This document shows positions 45,049 to 52,452 of a stretch of DNA of 64,000 nt, piece by piece. The notes under the pieces are model-generated. The model did not search any database. It saw only the letters and a program-made list of their open reading frames with translations, and had not been told where the DNA came from. The position numbers and the translations under genes were made by a program. Positions within the stretch are counted from its first letter, which is position 1. The number at the start of each line of letters is the position of its first letter. Location: NCBI GenBank assembly GCA_020831805.1, contig JAFIFX010000012.1, positions 1-64,000 on the forward strand, written 5' to 3'. Origin of the DNA: Planctomycetota bacterium (GTDB lineage Bacteria; Planctomycetota; Phycisphaerae; Phycisphaerales; UBA1924).

Positions 45049-46643
45049 GTCGTCCCTCCCCCGCCCCCGCCCCCCACCGGCAGGCGCATCCGGCGCTCGC
45101 GCAGCACGCCCCGCGCCTGCTCGGCGTCGTCGAAATGCCGCGTCACCGGGTGGCCCGCGCCGTCGCACGAGATCTGCTCGGTCTCGTGCCCCTTGCCCGC
45201 GATGACCACCACCTCACCGGGCCGCGCCGTGGTGATCGCGTGGTGGATCGCCCGGGCGCGGTCCACCTGCACCGTCGCCTTGTGGCGCTCGGCCTTGCCG
45301 ATGCCGGCGAGGACCTGGTCCACGATCGCGCTGGGGCGCTCGCTCCGCGGGTTGTCGCTGGTCACCACGATCCGGTCGGCCAGCCCGGCCGCCACTTGGC
45401 CCATCCGGGGGCGTTTGGTCGTGTCCCGGTCCCCGCCGCAGCCGAACACCACCGTCAGCCGCGACCCCTCGGGCAGCACTTCGCGCACGGCCGACAGCGT
45501 GCGCGCCAGCGCATCGTCCGTGTGCGCGTAGTCCACGAACACCGACATCGCATCCCCGGCGCCCGAGACCAGTTCCAGCCTGCCCCGCGGCGGGCGCACC
45601 GACGGCAGCGCCCGCTCGATGCCCGCACGCCGCGCCTCCGCCCCCACCCCCAGCCGCTCCAGCACCGCGTCCGCCGCCGCCGCCGATTGGAGCACATTCA
45701 TCGCGCAGTGCCCGCCCACCACCGGCGCCCGCCCGGCGATCGGGCCGAGGGGCGTCTCCATCGCCAGCTCCATCCCCGACAGGTCCGCCGACACGACCGA
45801 CGCCCGCCACGACGCCCGGGCGTCCCCCGCCCCCCCCACCACCGAGCACCACCTGGCGTTCGGCCCGTCCATCGCGTCGGACGCCGGGTCGTCCGCGTTG
45901 AGCACCCGGACACCCTCCGCCGGCAGCAGCTCGAACAGCCGACGCTTGGCCGCCAGATACGCCTGTTCCGACTTGTGGTAGTCGATGTGGTCGCCGCTGA
46001 GGTTGGTGAACACCGCGACCGCGAACCGCAGCCCGTCGGCCCGGCGCTGGTCCAGCGCGTGGCTGGACACCTCCATGCACGCCGCCCGGCAGCCCGCGTC
46101 CACCATGCTCGCCAGCGTCCGCGACAGCTCCACCGCCGGCGGCGTGGTCATGGCCGCCGGGGCCACCTCCCGCCCGTCGTCCACCTCGACCGTGCCGATC
46201 AGCCCCGTCCTGACCCCCTCCGCCCCCCCCGGCCCCCCCGACCGGAACGCCTGCAGGATCGCCCGCGTCATCGTCGCCACCGAGGTCTTGCCGTTGGTCC
46301 CCGTGACCCCCACCAGTTCAAGGTTCGAAGACGGCTCGCCGTAGAACCGCTCGGCCAACGCCGCCCCCACTTCGGCCACCCGGTCCGTCACCAGCACCAC
46401 GGGTCGCTGGTGCCGGGGCAGGGGCGGGTCGAACGCCTCGGTGTCCGCCAGCACGGCCACGGCCCCGCACTCGGCCGCGTCCGCCGCCGACTCCCGCCCG
46501 TCGAACTTCAGCCCCACCCGCGCGATGAACAGCGACCCCGGCACCGCCGTCCGCGAGTCCTCGGTGATGTCGCAGACCCGGACCCCCGCCGCGTCTCCGA
46601 CGACCCGCACCCCCAGCCCCGAGATGAGTTCGTTCAGGTCCAT
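45045..46643 (-). CDS. murE: UDP-MurNAc-tripeptide synthetase, meso-DAP type
   Basis: This 532-residue Mur ligase has ITEDSRTAVPGSLFIARVG, the P-loop GVTGTNGKTSV, the MEVSSHALDQRRADGL block and the ATPase Asp in YAHTDDAL. The DNPRSE motif selects meso-diaminopimelate rather than lysine, which tells us the peptidoglycan type. ATG 46643 (MDLNELISGLG) is preferred; the frame extends upstream through the repeat-bearing gap without homology. The C-terminus ends in a poly-Gly run. It is followed by murF with a 4-base overlap. Confidence 0.95.
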   Translation of the reverse strand: MDLNELISGLGVRVVGDAAGVRVCDITEDSRTAVPGSLFIARVGLKFDGRESAADAAECGAVAVLADTEAFDPPLPRHQRPVVLVTDRVAEVGAALAERFYGEPSSNLELVGVTGTNGKTSVATMTRAILQAFRSGGPGGAEGVRTGLIGTVEVDDGREVAPAAMTTPPAVELSRTLASMVDAGCRAACMEVSSHALDQRRADGLRFAVAVFTNLSGDHIDYHKSEQAYLAAKRRLFELLPAEGVRVLNADDPASDAMDGPNARWCSVVGGAGDARASWRASVVSADLSGMELAMETPLGPIAGRAPVVGGHCAMNVLQSAAAADAVLERLGVGAEARRAGIERALPSVRPPRGRLELVSGAGDAMSVFVDYAHTDDALARTLSAVREVLPEGSRLTVVFGCGGDRDTTKRPRMGQVAAGLADRIVVTSDNPRSERPSAIVDQVLAGIGKAERHKATVQVDRARAIHHAITTARPGEVVVIAGKGHETEQISCDGAGHPVTRHFDDAEQARGVLRERRMRLPVGGGGGGGTT

Positions 46644-46714
46644 CCGTGGTGCCTTGGTATCGTCATTTTCCCCGCAAAGGCGGCAGGTTTCCGTTCCTGG
46701 AGCGGGGATCTCCA

Positions 46715-46809
46715 TCTTTGGAGCGGGGGGCATCCTGCCCCCCGTTCGGGCGCAGCCCGAAGCCTCTTGGTGGGGCCGGCTTCCAGCCGGCCTTCGGGCG
46801 AAGCCCGAA
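46715..46809. repeat. multi-hairpin intergenic repeat, copy A
   Basis: There are four successive perfect hairpins. First CGGGGGGCA/TGCCCCCCG (46724-46744), then TTCGGGC/GCCCGAA (46745-46761). After a CTCTTGGTGG linker come GGCCGGCT/AGCCGGCC (46774-46792) and again TTCGGGC/GCCCGAA (46793-46809). Related units occur at 47332-47401 and 52291-52373. This copy lies in the gap before murE. Confidence 0.8.
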
Positions 46810-46822
46810 ACACCAGCACCTT

Positions 46823-47311
46823 TCACTCTTCACCACCCCGCCTCTCTACGATCAGGTCGAACACCTCGCCCGGCACCGGATACCACCGCCCGGCCGGCGA
46901 CCGCACCGACGTGGAGTGCATGGCGATCCGCACCGTGATCTCCGTCCCCGGCGGGATCACGTCCGACCGCCACAACCACCGCGCACTCAGCCCCCGGGGC
47001 GACCACTCCAGTGAGTACACCGCCGGCAGCCAGCCGGCCTGCACCCACTGCACGAGCACCGTCAGCCCGAACGCCCCCGCAGCGAACCAGACAAACAGAT
47101 CCACGATCCACCCGCCTCCGGCCGACAGGGAACGCCAAAGCACATAGAGAACGAGGATGAGCAGCATCGGCATCACGAAGTTCACATACGCGCTCCGCAC
47201 CGGCCGCATTGACTCTGCCCGCTTGAGCAGCATGACCTGCTCACCGGCAGCCAACTCGCCCAATCTGGCCGAGCCAACCTCCGCCGGAACCAGCCGCGCC
47301 GTCATCTTCAC
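46823..47311 (-). CDS. small membrane protein, function unknown
   Basis: This 162-residue protein has a soluble N-terminus (about 1-42), two membrane helices (about 45-60 and 68-90), and a C-terminal beta-rich domain (about 95-162: YSLEWSPRGLSARWLWRSD and later GEVFDLIVERRG). The arrangement recalls bacterial PH-domain membrane proteins but the match is weak. It lies between queA and murE, flanked on both sides by copies of the hairpin repeat, so co-transcription with murE is uncertain. Confidence 0.65.
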   Translation of the reverse strand: MKMTARLVPAEVGSARLGELAAGEQVMLLKRAESMRPVRSAYVNFVMPMLLILVLYVLWRSLSAGGGWIVDLFVWFAAGAFGLTVLVQWVQAGWLPAVYSLEWSPRGLSARWLWRSDVIPPGTEITVRIAMHSTSVRSPAGRWYPVPGEVFDLIVERRGGEE

Positions 47312-47331
47312 AAGCTCACCTCATACATCCA

Positions 47332-47401
47332 GGCCGGCTTCCAGCCGGCCACTTCTTCTCGGGCTGCGCCCGAAGGCCGGCTGGAAGCCGGCCCTACCAA
47401 G
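47332..47401. repeat. multi-hairpin intergenic repeat, copy B (inverted)
   Basis: GGCCGGCT/AGCCGGCC (47332-47350), then TCGGGC/GCCCGA (47359-47373), then GGCCGGCT/AGCCGGCC again (47375-47393) followed by CTACCAAG. Read on the minus strand the last part gives CTTGGTAG, the GGCCGGCT hairpin and the TCGGGC hairpin, the same order as copy A. It lies directly after the queA stop. Confidence 0.8.
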
Positions 47402-47402
47402 A

Positions 47403-48557
47403 TCACGGCAAAACCAACATCGCATCCCCATACGAGAAAAACCGATACCCCTCCTTCACCGCGTGCGCATACACCGCCTTCACCCGCTCGACCCCATCAA
47501 TCCCATCCCCCTCCAACGCCGCCGCCACCATCGCGATCAGCGTCGACCGCGGCAGGTGGAAGTTCGTCACCATCCCGTCCACCGCCTTCCACCGATACCC
47601 CGGCGCGATCAAAATGTCCGTCTCGAACCACCCCCTCGCTTCCTCGTCGCGCCCCGCCTCAACCAACCCCGCCGCCGCCTCCAGGGTCCGCACCGAGGTC
47701 GACCCCACCGCGATCACCCGTCCCCCCGGTGCCGTGCTCTTCGTCCTCGAAGAGCACGCTCTTTCGCGAAGCAAGTCCCCCGCCGTCGCCAGCCAGCACC
47801 GTTCCGCGTGCATCGGGTGATCCTCAAGCCGCTCGGCCTCGACCGGCCGGAAGGTCCCCGCCCCCACATGCAGCACCACCTCCCGCCGCCCGACACCCCG
47901 GGCGGCCAGGTCCGCCAGCACCCGATCGGTGAAGTGCAGCCCGGCCGTCGGGGCCGCCACCGACCCCGCCTCATCGGGTTCCCCCGCGTACACCGTTTGG
48001 TAGAACGATCGGTCTAGTTCGTCGGCGGTGTCCTCCCCCCGCTCCTTCCGGGCGCTCAAAATATACGGCGGCAGCGGCGTAAGCCCAACCCGCTCCAACA
48101 CTTCCACGCTCGCCGCCCCCTCGACCACCACCACCCACGCCCCCGGCCCCTCCGCCGGGCACCGCTCCACCAGCTCCAGCACCACCCAGGTTTCCCGTCC
48201 GTCCGCCCCGGTCAGGGCCACCCGCCCCCCCGGGCGCGACCGCTTGGCCTTGAGCAGCACCACCCACGCCGCCCGCCCGTCCGGACCCGCGCCGGCATCC
48301 TTTAAGTACAACCCGCTGACCCGCCCCCCCGTCGCCGGGTTGACCCCCTCCAGCCGCGCCGGGATCACCCGCGAGCGGTTGAAGACGAGCGTGTCACCCT
48401 TGCCCAGCAGCCCCGGCAGGTCCGTGAACACCCGGTCCTCCAGCCGCCCCGGGTCCGACCGCGACACCACCAGCAGCCGCGACGAATCCCGCGGCGAAGC
48501 CGGCCTCGTCGCGATCAGCTCCCGCGGCAGCTCAAAATCCAGGGCGTCGGTGCGCAT
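47403..48557 (-). CDS. queA: tRNA preQ1(34) S-adenosylmethionine ribosyltransferase-isomerase
   Basis: This 384-residue protein matches QueA from FELPRELIATRPASPRDSSRL (quoted in part) through FNRSRVIPARL, AAPTAGLHFTDRVL, LHVGAGTFRPVE and RVIAVGSTSVRTLEAA to the end TNFHLPRSTLIAMVAA. It converts preQ1-tRNA to epoxyqueuosine-tRNA. Compared with E. coli QueA there is an extra segment RACSSRTKST before GGRVIAVG. That segment is encoded by a palindromic element (47733-47758) also found in an intergenic region at 4188. ATG 48557 is chosen; upstream in-frame sequence is unrelated. Confidence 0.94.
   Translation of the reverse strand: MRTDALDFELPRELIATRPASPRDSSRLLVVSRSDPGRLEDRVFTDLPGLLGKGDTLVFNRSRVIPARLEGVNPATGGRVSGLYLKDAGAGPDGRAAWVVLLKAKRSRPGGRVALTGADGRETWVVLELVERCPAEGPGAWVVVVEGAASVEVLERVGLTPLPPYILSARKERGEDTADELDRSFYQTVYAGEPDEAGSVAAPTAGLHFTDRVLADLAARGVGRREVVLHVGAGTFRPVEAERLEDHPMHAERCWLATAGDLLRERACSSRTKSTAPGGRVIAVGSTSVRTLEAAAGLVEAGRDEEARGWFETDILIAPGYRWKAVDGMVTNFHLPRSTLIAMVAAALEGDGIDGVERVKAVYAHAVKEGYRFFSYGDAMLVLP
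47733..47758. repeat. palindromic dispersed element, copy 2, inside queA
   Basis: CGTGCTCTTCG and CGAAGAGCACG flank a 4-base loop, in frame within queA. The arms and the five bases before them (GGTGC) match copy 1 at 4188-4212. On the queA strand it encodes about RACSSRTKST, at a place where QueA proteins normally have a shorter surface loop. Confidence 0.75.
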
Positions 48558-48713
48558 CGCGGGCCATGGTAGATGTCGCCCCCGCACCACACCCCGCACA
48601 ACCCCACCCGCCGCCACACGCCCACACCCAGCCACACCCGCCCCCACACAGCCCCACCGGCGACATTCCCGGACCACCACGCCCGGCACGCCCCCGGCCT
48701 CACGCGTGCAGCG

Positions 48714-49061
48714 ATGTCCGTCGTGGAGAGCGGACCGATCCAGAGAGGACCCCTGCCGCCGTTGCCGGTCTTCGGCGCGTCGCGAGCCCCGGCCGGGGCC
48801 GTGGTCTTCCACCGCTATCTCGAGGACCTCAACCGCACCCCCCACGCCACGCTCAAGCCGGCCGTCCACCGCGAGCCGGACCGCTTCGACCCGTCCTGCC
48901 CCAAGGCGGACGCGGCCACCGATCACCCCGGCCCCGGCCTGCTTCCCAGGCTCGGCGAGGTCACCCCGGTCGAGCCCGAGCCGCGGACCCGTGTGGTCGT
49001 CGACATCCGCCACCGCGTGATCGCCCCGGCGACCGGGCGCGTGCTGGACCTGCTGGCCTGA
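48714..49061 (+). CDS. small protein, function unknown
   Basis: A 115-residue protein starting MSVVESGPIQRG, with no recognised domain. It is Pro-rich, with a possibly ordered centre (AVVFHRYLEDLNRTPHATL) and end (RTRVVVDIRHRVIAPATGRV). Codons are strongly GC-ending, which supports coding. The antisense strand is also open, so this call is moderate. It is divergent from queA. The start could lie elsewhere in the upstream frame, which is Pro/His-rich low-complexity sequence. Confidence 0.5.
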   Translation: MSVVESGPIQRGPLPPLPVFGASRAPAGAVVFHRYLEDLNRTPHATLKPAVHREPDRFDPSCPKADAATDHPGPGLLPRLGEVTPVEPEPRTRVVVDIRHRVIAPATGRVLDLLA

Positions 49062-49198
49062 CCCCCCCTCCCCCCCACCCCCCGGCCCGGCCCCCGCCGC
49101 CCCCCTCCCCGGCAATCAGGCTGGCCGAAACCCCCCGGCCCCGCTACCATACAACCATCGAACACGCCCGGCCGGGCCGGGCCCACGGAGGCATCCGC

Positions 49199-49621
49199 AT
49201 GTCCCGCACGATCCTCGCCGCCATGCTGCTCGGAACCGGCCTGACCCTGGCCGCCCCCGGCTGCAGCATCATGCCCTGGGGGAACCGCACCGTGATCACC
49301 GATCCGAATCCCGCCGTGCCCGCCGTCAAGCTCGACCAGGCCAGCGGGCGACACCTGATCGTCATGCATGTCCCCACGGGCGGCTGGACCCTCAACATCG
49401 ACCGGGCCGAGGTCACGCCCGAGGGCCGACGCGTCTTCATCACCGCCCGGCGTCCCGACCCCGCCTTCATGCACACGCAGGCCTTCGTCGAACTCCGCGC
49501 CCTGACCGAGGTGCCGGTGGACACCCACATCGAGGTCGTCGCCCGCGTGCTCGACCGGCACGACCGGCCCAAGAGCGACACCTACGCGCGCGTCGTCCCC
49601 GTCGAATCCTTCGATCAATAA
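49199..49621 (+). CDS. small exported protein, possibly a lipoprotein
   Basis: This 140-residue protein starts MSRTILAAMLLGTGLTLAAPGCS. It is a signal peptide with a Cys that could be lipidated, though APGC is a weak lipobox. The mature part is beta-rich (HLIVMHVPTGGWTLNIDRAE, VFITARRPDPAF) with a conserved-looking THIEVVARVLDRHD segment, and resembles small planctomycete exported proteins of unknown role. GGAGG lies seven bases before the ATG. It is followed by dprA after six bases. Confidence 0.75.
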   Translation: MSRTILAAMLLGTGLTLAAPGCSIMPWGNRTVITDPNPAVPAVKLDQASGRHLIVMHVPTGGWTLNIDRAEVTPEGRRVFITARRPDPAFMHTQAFVELRALTEVPVDTHIEVVARVLDRHDRPKSDTYARVVPVESFDQ

Positions 49622-49627
49622 CCCGCC

Positions 49628-50824
49628 ATGCACGCGCCCGACGCCCTGCCCACCGCCGCCCGCGGCATGCTCGCGCTCACGCTGGTTCCCGGCATGGGCC
49701 CGGTCCGCATCGCGCGCGTGCTCGAGGCCTTCGGCTCGTTCGAACGCGTCCGCGCCGCCTCGGGCGCCCAACTCGCCCGCGTCCCCGGCATCGGCGACAA
49801 GGTCGCCCGCGCGATCCTCGAAGGCCTTAAGCAGACCGACGACTTCGTCGACCGCGAACTCGAACGCGTCGCGTCCGCCGGCGCGACCATCGTGACCCTC
49901 GCCGACGACGCCTACCCGCCCCTGCTCCGCCAGATCCCCGCCGCCCCGCCCGTGCTGACCGTCCGCGGCTCGCTCCGACCCCACCACGAGGACCGCTACC
50001 CGATCGCCATCGTCGGTTCGCGCCGCTGCACCCACTACGGCATCGAGCAGGCCGCCCGCTTCGGCGCGGGCCTCGGCCGCGCCGGGCTGGCCGTGGTCTC
50101 CGGCGGGGCCCGCGGCATCGACTCGGCCGCCCACCGCGGCGCGATGGACGCCGGCGGCCGCACCATCGCCGTGCTCGGCTGCGGCATCGCCAAGTGCTAC
50201 CCGCCCGAGAACGCCAGCCTCTTCGACCGCATCGCGAACGAGGGTGGCGCGGTCATCAGCGAGCTGCCCGCCGACACCGGGCCCAACGCCGACAACTTCC
50301 CCGCGCGCAACCGGATCATCTCCGGGCTGGCACTGGGCGTGCTCGTGATCGAGGCCGGGCTCAAGAGCGGCGCGCTCATCACCGCCCGCCACGCCGCCGA
50401 CGACCACGGACGCGAGGTCATGGGCGTGCCCGGGCGCGTCGATTCATCCGCCAGCGACGGCACGCACGAGCTGCTCCGGCAGGGCGCGCACCTCGTCCGC
50501 TCGCCCGGCGATGTCATCGAGGTCCTCGAATCCCACGCCCGCCACCTCCACGCCGGCGCCCACGACGCGATCACCGCCGACCCGACCCGCAACGGCCTGT
50601 TCGCCGGAAACCACGAAGCCCACGAGACCCCGGCCGACGACCCCGTCGGCGACCTGTCCAACACCCAACGCGCCATCCTCGCCCACCTGACCGAGCCCCG
50701 CTCGGCCGAGGACCTCGGCGAACTCGCCGGCCTCGACGCGGGACGCATCCGGGCCGAACTGACGATGCTGGAACTCGCCGGGCGGGTGCGCCGGGCGGGA
50801 TCGACCTTCCAGAAGGCCCGATAA
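49628..50824 (+). CDS. dprA: DNA-processing protein DprA
   Basis: This 398-residue protein has an N-terminal helix-hairpin-helix (LARVPGIGDKVARAI, about 45-60), then the Rossmann-fold DprA core with IAIVGSRRCTHYG, GLAVVSGGARGIDSAAHRGA and SELPADTGPNADNFPARNRII (quoted in part), and a C-terminal winged helix (about 335-398). DprA loads RecA onto incoming single-stranded DNA during natural transformation. It follows the small exported protein gene by six bases. Other competence-type genes in the window are the pseudopilins and the secretion operon, but none is dprA-linked. Confidence 0.95.
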   Translation: MHAPDALPTAARGMLALTLVPGMGPVRIARVLEAFGSFERVRAASGAQLARVPGIGDKVARAILEGLKQTDDFVDRELERVASAGATIVTLADDAYPPLLRQIPAAPPVLTVRGSLRPHHEDRYPIAIVGSRRCTHYGIEQAARFGAGLGRAGLAVVSGGARGIDSAAHRGAMDAGGRTIAVLGCGIAKCYPPENASLFDRIANEGGAVISELPADTGPNADNFPARNRIISGLALGVLVIEAGLKSGALITARHAADDHGREVMGVPGRVDSSASDGTHELLRQGAHLVRSPGDVIEVLESHARHLHAGAHDAITADPTRNGLFAGNHEAHETPADDPVGDLSNTQRAILAHLTEPRSAEDLGELAGLDAGRIRAELTMLELAGRVRRAGSTFQKAR

Positions 50825-51126
50825 ACGCGGCACACCCCTCGCCCCGGCATCTTCTGCGCATGAATTTCCATCCAGATACCGAACACAACACTCCCCCACT
50901 TCGGGGAAGGGGCGGCCACAGTTGGTTGATTTTCGGTGATTTGCGCCGAAAAACCCTTGCCGTGGGGGTTGTGATTGGCTATCTTGAACCGAACAAGTGA
51001 AGAGTTTTCCGTGTTGCGGCGAACGCGTCCGACCCGATCAAAGACAACACACGGCGTGTGCGAGGCCCCGGCCCCGGCCCGGTCCCGCCCGCCCCGTTCG
51101 GTTGCTTGAAGGAAGGACGAACCCCC
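50825..51126. other. intergenic region downstream of dprA
   Basis: A 302-base region, AT-richer in the middle (50860-51010). It contains an inverted repeat TTTTCGG-N9-CCGAAAA (50930-50952) just before the promoter listed below. The -10 region is overlapped by CTTG-AACCGAA-CAAG (50983-50997). No coding sequence is recognised. Confidence 0.55.
50957..50985 (+). promoter_or_regulatory. candidate sigma70-type promoter upstream of the lexA region
   Basis: TTGCCG, a 17-base spacer, then TATCTT. This would start transcription near 50992, running into the 51127 frame and on to lexA. The short CTTG/CAAG dyad over the -10 and start site could be an operator. No match to a known SOS box is claimed. Confidence 0.45.
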
Positions 51127-51867
51127 ATGACACGGATCACGACGACGCGACCCACCCGACGCGACGCGGGCCCCGGCACGACGCACGAGCGTGCCGCCAG
51201 CCCCGCCCGCGACGAGCCCCCGCTGGTGGTGCTCGGCCCCGGTGGACGCTTCGTCGGAGAGTATCGCGACGCTTCCCGGCGTTCGGCGCGGCCGATCGGC
51301 GCGGGGCGTGTCGCGGGCGTCGAGTCCGTCGTGCGCGGCCTCGGCGCGACCATCGGATTCGGATCCGGCCGGGCCGCAAGCCTCGGCCTGGTCCGCCGGG
51401 ACGCGTCGTTGGTCCCGGAGCAATCGCCCGTGGACCCGCGGGCGGCCGACCTGGGCCTGATCGTGGCGTGCGAAAAACGCCTGATCGACCAGGAGGACCG
51501 CCTCGCCGGTGTGCACCGGGCGCTCAGAAGGGCCTCGGGCGCCCATGCCCGGAGCCCGGCCGCGGCGGGCTGGGGGCCCGGCGTGGAACGAGGCGAGGAC
51601 GGGCGCGTGCGGCTGGTGGGCACGCGGGCCGAGGGACGGAACTTCGACGGAAAGGACTCAAGCCATGAACCTGACACCCAAGCAGCTCAAGATCCTGCAA
51701 CTCATCCGCGACTCGCGGATCCGGCGTGGCTATTCCCCGACCATGCAGGAACTCGCCGACGAGATCGGCGTCAGCAAGGTCACGGTCTTCGAGCATGTCG
51801 AAGCCCTCATCAAGAAGGGCGCGCTCATCCGCGAAGCCAACAAGGCTCGCTCTTTGTCGATCGCTGA
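51127..51867 (+). CDS. uncharacterised frame overlapping the 5' part of lexA
   Basis: This frame of 246 codons begins at an ATG preceded by AAGGAAGGA. Its first 180 or so codons are GC-ending and protein-like (PPLVVLGPGGRFVGEYRDASR, quoted in part, and LGLIVACEKRLIDQEDRLAG). It then runs 203 bases into lexA in a different frame, where the sequence becomes a Arg/His/Gln-rich shadow. Either the genes truly overlap or a frameshift has removed the original stop. The first part has no recognised family; the tail is probably not functional. Confidence 0.45.
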   Translation: MTRITTTRPTRRDAGPGTTHERAASPARDEPPLVVLGPGGRFVGEYRDASRRSARPIGAGRVAGVESVVRGLGATIGFGSGRAASLGLVRRDASLVPEQSPVDPRAADLGLIVACEKRLIDQEDRLAGVHRALRRASGAHARSPAAAGWGPGVERGEDGRVRLVGTRAEGRNFDGKDSSHEPDTQAAQDPATHPRLADPAWLFPDHAGTRRRDRRQQGHGLRACRSPHQEGRAHPRSQQGSLFVDR

Positions 51868-52276
51868 CGGCATCGCCGTCCCCGACGAGGACCGCCCCCT
51901 CAAGTACCCCCTCGTCGGCAAGATCGCCGCCGGCTACCCCATCGAACGCTGCGAGGACGCCGACGAGATCGACCTGGCCGACTTCCTCGGCACCGTCGAC
52001 GACCAGGGCTCCACCTTCGCCCTCCAGGTCGAGGGCGAGTCCATGCGGGACGAGGGCATCCTCGACGGCGACATCATCCTCCTCGAACGCGCCCAGGTCG
52101 CCTCCAACGGCGACCGCGTCGTCGCCCTGCTTGAGGACGGCTCGACCACCCTCAAAACCTTCTACAAGGAGGCCGACCACATCCGCCTCCAGCCCGCCAA
52201 CCCCGACTTCGACCCCATCCGCGTCAAGTTCTGCCAGATCCAGGGCATCGTCAAGGGCGTCGTCCGCCGGTATTGA
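51665..52276 (+). CDS. lexA: LexA-type SOS repressor
   Basis: This 203-residue protein has an N-terminal winged helix (TMQELADEIGVSKVTVFEHVEAL, about 26-48, quoted in part) and a C-terminal S24 peptidase domain. The cleavage site is A89-G90 (KIAAGYP), with catalytic S126 (GESMRDEGILDGD) and K164 (STTLKTF). It represses DNA-damage genes until RecA triggers self-cleavage. GGAAAGGA lies just before ATG 51665. The usual short promoter with a LexA box is replaced here by an overlapping upstream frame. Confidence 0.94.
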   Translation: MNLTPKQLKILQLIRDSRIRRGYSPTMQELADEIGVSKVTVFEHVEALIKKGALIREANKARSLSIADGIAVPDEDRPLKYPLVGKIAAGYPIERCEDADEIDLADFLGTVDDQGSTFALQVEGESMRDEGILDGDIILLERAQVASNGDRVVALLEDGSTTLKTFYKEADHIRLQPANPDFDPIRVKFCQIQGIVKGVVRRY

Positions 52277-52290
52277 GTCTCACTCCTCTC

Positions 52291-52373
52291 TTGGAGCGGG
52301 GGGCTGCCAGCCCCCCGTCGTCGCAACGCGACGAACCGCCGCCCTCTCTTGGTAGAGCCGGCTTCCAGCCGGC
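52291..52373. repeat. multi-hairpin intergenic repeat, copy C
   Basis: CGGGGGGCT/AGCCCCCCG (52297-52317), then TCGTCGC/GCGACGA (52318-52334), then a CTCTTGGTAG linker and GCCGGCT/AGCCGGC (52357-52373). The order matches copy A, but the second hairpin has different bases in both arms that still pair perfectly. It lies between lexA and the Hsp70 gene. Confidence 0.8.
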
Positions 52374-52452
52374 CTCCCTTCCACACCCAACCCACAACAC
52401 ACCAAGCCCCGCCACCCGGGCTTCCGCTTTTGACCTTCCCCTACGATCCCCC

